Shown: positions 14,437 to 19,790 of the stretch, piece after piece
How the letters are laid out: the number at the start of each line of letters is the position of its first letter
Position numbering within the stretch: the stretch's first letter is position 1
DNA from: Legionellales bacterium
GTDB lineage: Bacteria; Pseudomonadota; Gammaproteobacteria; Berkiellales; Berkiellaceae
Direction of reading: 5' to 3'
Length of the DNA stretch: 19,790 nucleotides
Assembly: GCA_023266435.1 (NCBI GenBank)
Contig: JAHFQF010000015.1
Coordinates: 1 to 19,790, forward strand
The notes under the pieces: model-generated
Told to the model about the DNA's origin: nothing
What the model saw: only the letters and a program-made list of their open reading frames with translations
Database searches by the model: none
Program-made: the position numbers and the translations under genes

Positions 14437-16332
14437 ATGTCAGGCGAAAGGCTTAAAAAATTAGAAGATCATTTTAAATTTACTTTGGACATAGCAAGCC
14501 GTAAAGCCTTGGCTAAAGAAATGTCTGCTGACAAGCAGCATGAAATGGTCACTTTAAACTCTAGCTTGGCAACCCATGCCAAACAAAATGTTGCCACACT
14601 CCGTGAGAAAGAATACTTGCAAATCATGGGTCAGATTTTCCCAGCAGATGGGAAGATTAAAGGGATCAAGCCAGGCAGCCCTGCTGATCGTCCTGAATGG
14701 GATGACGCTGTGATTGCAGAGGGTAAGCCTACGTCTGAGCAGTTAATGCAACAAACGTGTTGGTTAATCGAGCAAGAATGCACTCAGAAAGCAACACCCG
14801 ATAGACCTGCTAAAACAGTTGCAGAGAAATTAGAAATTTTTAATAAATACATAGGTTGTTTGGCACGAGCAACCTATGAATTACAAATGAATCAAGATTT
14901 GGGTGCCGAACAAAAGGCTCAAAGCAGTGCTGCCTTGGGAAAAATCGGTGCTCAACCATTACAAGCATCACAAACTGCGCCAAAATTTTTAGATAGATTT
15001 GATGATCCGCAAAGGCGCGCATTAATTGCCGCTTTTAGAGAAGCCACCTACGAGCTGTTATTTAGAGATGCTATTGTTACTAAGCAAGTTTCTGCGTTGC
15101 TGTTAGATTGTAATTCATTAAGATTAGACTCACAGATGAGACAAAGATTACAAAGTAATGCGATTGTTACTTTAACAGACAGTGAAACTAAGTTATTAAA
15201 TAGTTTGGATGAACAAGAAAATAGAAAAGCAGATGAGCGCAAAGAAACAGACAATAAACTTGCCTTTGATCACGCATTTAATCTGGCTGTGATTGATGCC
15301 ATTCAAAAAGAGCGTGAGTTTACGAGAAAAACCTATAATTCAGAAAGTTTCTTTGAATATTTAGGTAGAAAAATACATGCGCAGTTGATTGGCATGAATA
15401 TTCCACCTGCTCACGGTTCATTGGTAACTAAAGATACGATGAACCCAGCTAATTTATATCGCGGAAAATATTTTTGGGCCTTATATGGTCAATTCGATGA
15501 AAATGGAAAGTGGGTTGATTCTGATACCCCTGTTTTCTATTATCGTACAGATTGTTGGTATAAAACCATTACCTCTAAAACTTTCAATCGAGGCAGTCTC
15601 TCTGACGCGCGTTTGATTTTTAGCTGTATTGAAGAATTCGTACGCTTTTGTAATCCGCATGATGCCAATGACATTACTAACCCTAAAGACATCGGGGGTA
15701 ATGTGCCGGTGAATGGCTTAATGTACCTTTTGCAATGTATGGACATGGCAATTCACCCTCGTCCAGATAAGATTGGCTTGCCTATTTATGTAAAGGATGA
15801 TCAAGGTAATGTCTATGATTTAGCGTCAGCAGCCAATAGAAATTTATTAATTGAATTTCAAAAAACTGGCAATAGAAACGCGTTAACAAAAATACTGCCC
15901 ATGGGAAAAGTGGATGAAAAAGGAAAGTTGCAGACCTTTAAAGATGAAGAGCTAGATAAAGTCAGCAGCAATTTGTATGAAACTGTCTATAGTGGCACCT
16001 ATCAATCCTACCTCAATTCAACGCCGACTGCATTCGCAGTCAATCCGTTTGAGCGTATGTGTAAAAAACTACAGAAAAAATATGCTGGCAACAGTGAACC
16101 TATAGCACAGGCAATGTGTGGATCTGTTGGCACAGATGACACTATTACAGAGCAGGTTCATTTCGATGTCTGTGCCATGTATCTGTTAAACGGACATGGC
16201 GAGTTATGGGGTAAAAAGGCGAATGCTAAAAAATCAGCCACTGCAGCAGACTTAGCGTCCAGTTTATCAATGGATGATGATGTCCTAGGATTAGGCGTGA
16301 ATCCTAGACCTGCACCATCGGCATCATCATAA
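14437..16332 (+). CDS. 631-residue protein of unknown function, last gene of the icmW operon
   Basis: I do not recognise a family. The protein has no signal peptide and no membrane segment. The N-terminal 270 residues are helical and charged; the middle (about 330-450) is aromatic-rich and looks folded (YRGKYFWALYGQFDENGKW, FYYRTDCWYK). The C-terminal 30 residues are Ser/Ala/Pro/Asp-rich and likely flexible, as in many Dot/Icm substrates. GGGAG lies eight bases before the ATG, and the gap to the upstream gene is 14 bases. The frame stays open after the TAA: 34 further sense codons run to a TAG at 16435-16437 and end in GLKIDPRPA, resembling GLGVNPRPA just before the TAA. The preceding codons are TCA TCA, so one C-to-A change would create this stop. 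It may be an effector or an operon-linked accessory protein. Confidence 0.7.
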   Translation: MSGERLKKLEDHFKFTLDIASRKALAKEMSADKQHEMVTLNSSLATHAKQNVATLREKEYLQIMGQIFPADGKIKGIKPGSPADRPEWDDAVIAEGKPTSEQLMQQTCWLIEQECTQKATPDRPAKTVAEKLEIFNKYIGCLARATYELQMNQDLGAEQKAQSSAALGKIGAQPLQASQTAPKFLDRFDDPQRRALIAAFREATYELLFRDAIVTKQVSALLLDCNSLRLDSQMRQRLQSNAIVTLTDSETKLLNSLDEQENRKADERKETDNKLAFDHAFNLAVIDAIQKEREFTRKTYNSESFFEYLGRKIHAQLIGMNIPPAHGSLVTKDTMNPANLYRGKYFWALYGQFDENGKWVDSDTPVFYYRTDCWYKTITSKTFNRGSLSDARLIFSCIEEFVRFCNPHDANDITNPKDIGGNVPVNGLMYLLQCMDMAIHPRPDKIGLPIYVKDDQGNVYDLASAANRNLLIEFQKTGNRNALTKILPMGKVDEKGKLQTFKDEELDKVSSNLYETVYSGTYQSYLNSTPTAFAVNPFERMCKKLQKKYAGNSEPIAQAMCGSVGTDDTITEQVHFDVCAMYLLNGHGELWGKKANAKKSATAADLASSLSMDDDVLGLGVNPRPAPSASS

Positions 16333-16437
16333 CCCCAGTTGGGAGTATTTAAACAAGGCGGCTTTCCTACTGGGCAAGCCGCGAGCTCTTTTTTGACAGC
16401 GCCATTTGGTCTCAAAATAGATCCGCGTCCTGCCTAG
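16333..16437 (+). other. In-frame 34-codon extension after the TAA stop of the 631-residue gene
   Basis: Reading on in the same frame gives PQLGVFKQGG...SSFLTAPFGLKIDPRPA and then TAG. The extension repeats the motif GL-x-(V/I)-(N/D)-PRPA that occurs at the end of the upstream coding region. It is probably the lost end of a formerly longer gene; readthrough is the other possibility. The same bases contain a terminator-like hairpin, and the two readings compete. Confidence 0.4.
16358..16394 (+). terminator. Candidate terminator of the icmW operon
   Basis: GCGGCTT (16358-16364) pairs with AAGCCGC (16376-16382) over an 11-base loop. Six thymines follow at 16389-16394 after a six-base gap. The gap and the loop size make it weaker than a textbook terminator, and it overlaps the possible in-frame extension. 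Confidence 0.45.
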
Positions 16438-16446
16438 TTTGATTCA

Positions 16447-16482
16447 GTTTGTCAATCTCAAGAAGTCATCTGATTGACAAAC
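16447..16482. repeat. Inverted repeat overlapping the -35 of the peptidase-like gene (operator candidate)
   Basis: GTTTGTCAATC (16447-16457) and GATTGACAAAC (16472-16482) are perfect 11-base inverted repeats with a 14-base gap. The right arm contains the whole -35 hexamer. The half-site spacing of 25 bases suits a dimeric repressor, or the element may be the hairpin of a short leader. Confidence 0.6.
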
Positions 16483-16501
16483 GGCTTGGGCTTGATATAA
16501 T
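16474..16501 (+). promoter_or_regulatory. Consensus sigma70 promoter of the peptidase-like gene
   Basis: TTGACA (16474-16479) and TATAAT (16496-16501) are both perfect and 16 bases apart. A TG one base before the -10 makes it an extended -10 as well. It lies 37 bases before the ATG at 16539. It is the strongest promoter in the window. Confidence 0.85.
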
Positions 16502-16538
16502 AAGGCCACAGACAATTGCCATTAAGTAACTGCATAAT

Positions 16539-17411
16539 ATGAATTTTTCAGAATTAGTAATCTATCTGCAACAAGATGCTGATATGGCTGTGCCTCACGC
16601 TTTGTGTGAACAATCCGTAGAAACTGTAACAGTTCAACATGGGCAGACCTGTAAACTCGCTGCACTACGATCAGCAATGTTACATACAAGCCAGCTATTT
16701 AGCGATCGACCATTGAGTGAAATGCCACCTTTATGTCACTCACAAAACCCAGAATACAAACTCTCTCGCTCAATCAAGTCCATCCGATCCTGGCTGAAAA
16801 ACCAAGGGCTTAGTGCCGTTGGCGAAGTCCCTAGCACAGAAACATTAGAACAGATTGGCACAATGCTGGATTATACAGTTGAGATTACAGCGCCATCTTC
16901 ACTTAAAGAGTACTGTGATACATTAAAAAAACTTTTGCATGCAAACCTTACGCCCTGTGTTTATTTTGACGTTAATATTTCTACGCAGATGGGCCAACCA
17001 CAAATAACAAAAGAAACTAAAAAAAATGAGCATTCCGCTGTAGTCGTGGGTTACTTTTATAGTAAAAAAGATAAAAAGTTACATTTTATCTTACAACAAT
17101 GGGGTGAATATTTTGTTGTCAACTCAGTATTGCTTTCTGCCTCTTCTAGCTCTTTAAATCTAGAGCCCAGAGCGCCTGAAGTTTTTTATAAATTTGATGC
17201 TGCGTTAATGCACGAAACCAGCGCCACAACGCCACAAAAACCAAGCTGGTTCAATCTCGCAGATCATTCTCTTCCCCCTGAAACAGTTGAAAAAATTCTA
17301 GCAACCAATCCCCAAAAGCGAGTTACTGCAAAAAATAGAGAGACTAGCGCCGGATCTTTCCAATCTTGTATTTTAGTGGTGAAACCTAAACGCCCTACAT
17401 GCGCCCTATGA
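16539..17411 (+). CDS. Papain/C39-like cysteine peptidase candidate, possible Dot/Icm effector
   Basis: A 290-residue protein with no signal peptide or membrane segment. HGQTCKLAAL (34-43) looks like the catalytic-Cys helix of papain-fold enzymes, with C38 as nucleophile and Q36 as possible oxyanion residue; the pattern Q-x-C-x-x-A-A-L is closest to C39-type peptidases. HSAVVVGYF (165-173) fits the catalytic-His strand, and FILQQWGEYFVV (183-194) the following strand, where papain has NSWG and where Q186 or a nearby residue would complete a triad. The region between is predicted to be helical and linker-like. The last 60 residues are polar, as expected of a secretion tail. No clear ribosome binding site precedes the ATG. 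The gene is transcribed alone from a very strong promoter beside the Dot/Icm operon. The catalytic reading is by eye, and a non-enzymatic papain-fold protein is possible. Confidence 0.62.
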   Translation: MNFSELVIYLQQDADMAVPHALCEQSVETVTVQHGQTCKLAALRSAMLHTSQLFSDRPLSEMPPLCHSQNPEYKLSRSIKSIRSWLKNQGLSAVGEVPSTETLEQIGTMLDYTVEITAPSSLKEYCDTLKKLLHANLTPCVYFDVNISTQMGQPQITKETKKNEHSAVVVGYFYSKKDKKLHFILQQWGEYFVVNSVLLSASSSSLNLEPRAPEVFYKFDAALMHETSATTPQKPSWFNLADHSLPPETVEKILATNPQKRVTAKNRETSAGSFQSCILVVKPKRPTCAL

Positions 17412-17515
17412 TGCAAATGCGTGGTAGTTTAATCAATCAAATTCTAAACCCATTAGGCGCCAGTACGGTCGCCCACGCTCGCATAAACTGGAGTGGTGCC
17501 AATGACCCTAGATGA
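17408..17515 (+). CDS. Short overlapping reading frame, 35 residues (doubtful)
   Basis: An ATG at 17408 overlaps the peptidase-like stop codon (TATGATG), and a second ATG follows immediately. The frame encodes 35 residues and ends inside the next gene. There is no ribosome binding site beyond coupling, no hydrophobic segment and no known motif. It bridges the gap between two genes and may be fortuitous. Confidence 0.15.
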   Translation: MMQMRGSLINQILNPLGASTVAHARINWSGANDPR

Positions 17516-18143
17516 TACAAATTTTAGCCTACTCATCAAACTGCGAGATAAGCCGCTCATTGGCGATCCTTGGCAGGAGAGACTGCATCAAGTCGATGCT
17601 TTACTTGATCAACCCACTTTAAACAGAACCATCGAGAAACTGCGCTGGCCTAAGGGTATTCGTTGCCCGCGTTGCCATTCTGTGCGTATACGACTATTGT
17701 TACATAAAGAAAAGGCAATCCCCAGTAACGAATTACCGCAGTATCTGTGTGAAACTTGTGATCGGCATGGCTTTCAGGCCATCTTTTCAGCCATCAGTGA
17801 CTTGCCAGAAACCTGGTTATATTATTTGAGGCAGTTATTATTGTGCTGGTTTTTACAGCGTGTTTGTTCTATCAGCCAATTGTCCACCAAATTTGGTTTG
17901 AGTATATTATTGCTCAAGCAATTTATGCAATGGTATGAACAACGACAAGCGTTGAGTGATGAATTAGAAAAAAACGAATTATTAGAAAAAGAAGAGCGAC
18001 TTGCGCTGAAGCAGCAAGACACAGTAGACGGCAAACTCACCAAAAATAAAGCTGGTCGATTAATCGTCAACCGAGATGATTTTGAGTGGGATGCAGAAGA
18101 AGTCCGTATACTCAAAGAAAGACGCATGAAATTACGAGAGTAA
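17502..18143 (+). CDS. Transposase-type zinc-ribbon protein without catalytic domain
   Basis: A 213-residue protein. RWPKGIRCPRC (48-58) and YLCETC (81-86) supply four cysteines of a zinc ribbon of the kind found at the N-terminus of IS1595/ISXO2-type transposases, followed by the family-like GFQAIFSAI...LPETWLYY and a helix-turn-helix candidate at about 116-140. The DDE/DDxxK nuclease domain that should follow is missing; instead residues 150-213 are highly charged and helical. It may be a domesticated DNA-binding protein or the remnant of a transposase. The ATG at 17502 has GGAG eight bases upstream and is preferred over the GTG at 17493. No terminal repeats of an insertion sequence are seen around it. 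Confidence 0.65.
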   Translation: MTLDDTNFSLLIKLRDKPLIGDPWQERLHQVDALLDQPTLNRTIEKLRWPKGIRCPRCHSVRIRLLLHKEKAIPSNELPQYLCETCDRHGFQAIFSAISDLPETWLYYLRQLLLCWFLQRVCSISQLSTKFGLSILLLKQFMQWYEQRQALSDELEKNELLEKEERLALKQQDTVDGKLTKNKAGRLIVNRDDFEWDAEEVRILKERRMKLRE

Positions 18144-18150
18144 CCACGCT

Positions 18151-18196
18151 AGCCCCTCATCCGCCCTGTCGGGCACCTTCTCCCACAGGAGAAGGG
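18151..18196. repeat. REP-like double-hairpin repeat
   Basis: CCCCTCATCCGCCC begins an element with two hairpins: GCCC-TGTC-GGGC, then CCTTCTCC-CACA-GGAGAAGG with a perfect eight-base stem. This wording is typical of dispersed intergenic repeats in many proteobacterial genomes, often linked to RAYT transposases. It starts eight bases after the zinc-ribbon gene stop. It may also act as a transcription barrier, although no T-tract follows. Confidence 0.6.
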
Positions 18197-18210
18197 CACA
18201 CTAGCAAGAT

Positions 18211-18259
18211 CTCAGTGCTGAATATACCCAAGAAAAAACAGGTCCAATAAGGCACTGAG
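18211..18259. repeat. Inverted repeat between convergent genes
   Basis: CTCAGTGC (18211-18218) and GCACTGAG (18252-18259) are perfect inverted repeats 33 bases apart. They lie between the convergent zinc-ribbon and 88-residue genes and may be part of a transcription end. The rest of 18144-18317 holds only the REP-like element and the repeated word TTGAAG. Confidence 0.35.
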
Positions 18260-18317
18260 CAGACCCGAGGATCTTTGCGTGAGCAAGCTTGAAGTTCAGC
18301 CGCATATGACTTGAAGC

Positions 18318-18584
18318 TTATGAAGGTTTAAACTTCAAAGTGGCTGACATTTCCATCGGTTGTTTAGTGGGTGTGGGGTGTGGAAATTGCGTTTGAACTT
18401 TTTGCACAGTATTTGCGAGCGCAGTTAATAGGGGGCGTGAATAATCAGGCGGCGTCAAGGTGGCTTGATTCGCTGCGACTAATCTGCTAAACGCTTCTTG
18501 CCGTTCAGCAAGCAAAAGTAAGAGATGCAGTGCGGCTTCTGAAACACTGGGTTGACGTGTTTGATCTGGAGTAGTCTCTGCCAT
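18318..18584 (-). CDS. 88-residue protein paired with recombinase-like gene
   Basis: A small protein without a recognised family. It has a polar N-terminus, a Leu-rich helix (residues 13-32), a second helix (about 50-66) and a Pro/Thr/Lys-rich tail. It starts 11 bases after the stop of the recombinase-like gene. Its AAGG binding site overlaps that stop, so the two are translated from one mRNA. No membrane segment or zinc motif is present. It may be a partner of the upstream protein; nothing more can be said. Confidence 0.6.
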   Translation of the reverse strand: MAETTPDQTRQPSVSEAALHLLLLLAERQEAFSRLVAANQATLTPPDYSRPLLTALANTVQKVQTQFPHPTPTKQPMEMSATLKFKPS

Positions 18585-18595
18585 GTCAATTTACC

Positions 18596-19645
18596 TTATG
18601 CTTGTTTTGCTACCAATTGAGTATTGAGTAACCCTGATTTTTTGACTGCTTCTTCAAATGTACTTAAATCTAGCTCATCAAGCGTTACTTCAGAAAGATG
18701 AGGGATGACTTTGAGCAAAAACTCATTCAATACAGTGACTTCTTGAATTTGATCAAGACGTGTAAGAAGGGTTTCAACCAGCTCAGGTGTCCAAGATTTT
18801 CCATTAGGACTAGGCACACCTTGCACCGCGAGTTTTTCCGTCATTTCTTCAACCAGTAAACCTTCTGAGCGGAAGTCTGTAAAAATTGGACGTAATGCCA
18901 AAGCGATATCATTAATTTTGATGCGATCTAAAACTTTTTGTAATTGGCTTAAAACCCAGGTTCCACCTTCAGGGGCAGGATATCCGTCGGTATTTAAAGC
19001 TTCTACCATTTTGCGTTGAGAGTAGCCTTTGCGCTGATACTCTTGAATCAGCGGAGAAAGCAAGAGTGCAAAATAAATCGCTGCTTGTACTTTGGGTTTA
19101 TTGACTTGTGCGATCACTGCTCGAGCATTTGGATTACCAGGTTTGGCTGTGGTTCTGGCAAGGCCCTGTTTGATCAGCTCAGCATGATGCAAACTTTGTT
19201 GTTGAAAATGTTTACAAATGGTATGAAAGGATTGGCGAGAAGCATAATTATCGCCACACAAAATATCTCCAATGAATCCTTGGGTGGGGATATCTTCGCC
19301 TTCCTCACTTTTAGAAATAAATTCGAAAATCTTTGCGGAAAATTTTTTATCTTTAGGTAAATTACGTAGCTCAACAATAAAGAGATGCGCATGTGTTTCT
19401 TGGCAGAAGGCGATGGCTTTATCTAGCTCTGGCCATAGTGATTGGAACCGACTCCGAGCGCGCTTTTTTTTGCTGATTTCTACAAATGTTTCTAACAGCT
19501 GATGTTGGGGATGGGAGCTAAAATACTGCTGAATTTTTTTTTGCAACGCAAAGCGTTCTTGATCCTGTGTATCATGAAACATCACGCGAGAGGATTGTGC
19601 CGACTTGCTCGGATTTAATACCATGTAGGCAACATAATTTGTCAC
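18596..19645 (-). CDS. Serine-recombinase homologue lacking catalytic residues, with duplicated C-terminal domain
   Basis: A 349-residue protein whose whole layout follows large serine recombinases. Near the N-terminus NYVAYMVLNPSKS stands where the family has YVAYxRVST, so the catalytic Ser and its neighbouring Arg are replaced. ELDKAIAFCQ...HLFIVELRNLPKD follows the family's L.KAI..C....A.L.I..LDRLSRD, with both Arg of RLSR lost (N and K). Next come the KPGNPN linker and a recombinase domain with GYSQRKMVEALNTDGYPAP..GTW, which is then repeated in diverged form (GLLVEEMTEKLAVQGVPSP..KSW). A purely DNA-binding role is likely. The GTG at 19645 has GGAGG eight bases upstream; the longer TTG start lacks a site. 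A promoter lies just upstream, and the 88-residue gene follows. Confidence 0.72.
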   Translation of the reverse strand: MTNYVAYMVLNPSKSAQSSRVMFHDTQDQERFALQKKIQQYFSSHPQHQLLETFVEISKKKRARSRFQSLWPELDKAIAFCQETHAHLFIVELRNLPKDKKFSAKIFEFISKSEEGEDIPTQGFIGDILCGDNYASRQSFHTICKHFQQQSLHHAELIKQGLARTTAKPGNPNARAVIAQVNKPKVQAAIYFALLLSPLIQEYQRKGYSQRKMVEALNTDGYPAPEGGTWVLSQLQKVLDRIKINDIALALRPIFTDFRSEGLLVEEMTEKLAVQGVPSPNGKSWTPELVETLLTRLDQIQEVTVLNEFLLKVIPHLSEVTLDELDLSTFEEAVKKSGLLNTQLVAKQA

Positions 19646-19705
19646 TGTAGCTCCCTCCAACCTCAGTTGGTCCCCAATACGCTTAGTAAAGTCACTGATA
19701 GGTTC

Positions 19706-19735
19706 AGTATAGGTGGTGGTGATTCACTTAGCCAA
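19706..19735 (-). promoter_or_regulatory. Promoter of the recombinase-like gene
   Basis: On the minus strand TTGGCT (19730-19735) and TATACT (19706-19711) are 18 bases apart and 60 bases before the GTG start. ACTGA-TAGGT-TCAGT (19694-19708), a small inverted repeat, overlaps the -10 and the likely transcription start and could be an operator. Nothing else is identified in 19661-19790. Confidence 0.55.
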
Positions 19736-19790
19736 TAGACAGACATTTTTTGTTGCCCTCACATCCCATCTAAGGCGAGTAACTCATCAG

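Noticed and set aside
1..19790. CRISPR array, rRNA or tRNA genes
   Set aside because: No regularly spaced repeats and no conserved RNA gene segments were seen.

Overview
The window comes from a Dot/Icm (type IVB secretion) gammaproteobacterium, most likely a member of the Legionellales (Legionella/Coxiella/Rickettsiella/Berkiella-like). The basis is the divergent icmV-dotA / icmW-icmX arrangement, the recognisable IcmV, IcmW and DotA proteins and the moderately AT-rich base composition. Species cannot be read from the sequence, and it cannot be told whether this is chromosome or plasmid.

Layout. (1) 1-120 is the right end of an IS3-family insertion sequence. It has cut a HAD-like gene (121-487, minus) just after its second motif. 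(2) 740-1461 is a two-gene MNT/HEPN toxin-antitoxin module, followed by a compact structured repeat (1545-1639). (3) 1755-2852 is a stand-alone Ala/Gln-rich gene with one hydrophobic segment, its own promoter and a terminator at 2899-2929. (4) 2924-10892 (minus) is an operon icmV - dotA - dotA - dotA with touching or overlapping ends. Three complete DotA/TraY-family proteins of 707, 789 and 1008 residues lie in tandem, and the last carries a long coiled-coil plus proline-rich tail. (5) A 161-bp divergent promoter region contains a spaced direct repeat. (6) 11054-16332 (plus) is an operon of icmW, a small exported protein, an IcmX-like exported protein, a BCCT-transporter-like membrane protein and a 631-residue protein of unknown function. 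The last may have lost its C-terminus to a TCA-to-TAA change. (7) 16474-17411 is a near-perfect sigma70 promoter overlapped by an inverted repeat, driving a papain/C39-like cysteine-peptidase candidate that could be a secreted effector. (8) 17502-18143 encodes a transposase-type zinc-ribbon protein without a catalytic domain, followed by a REP-like double hairpin. (9) 18318-19645 (minus) is a two-gene unit of a serine-recombinase homologue without catalytic residues and an 88-residue unknown protein, with its own promoter.

How the genes work together. DotA, IcmV and probably IcmX belong to the inner-membrane/periplasmic part of the Dot/Icm apparatus, and IcmW to the cytoplasmic coupling/adaptor complex. 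The unusual points are the threefold dotA, the extra genes in the icmW-icmX operon, and the flanking possible effectors and mobile-element-derived genes. All homology statements come from reading motifs by eye; no database search was run.
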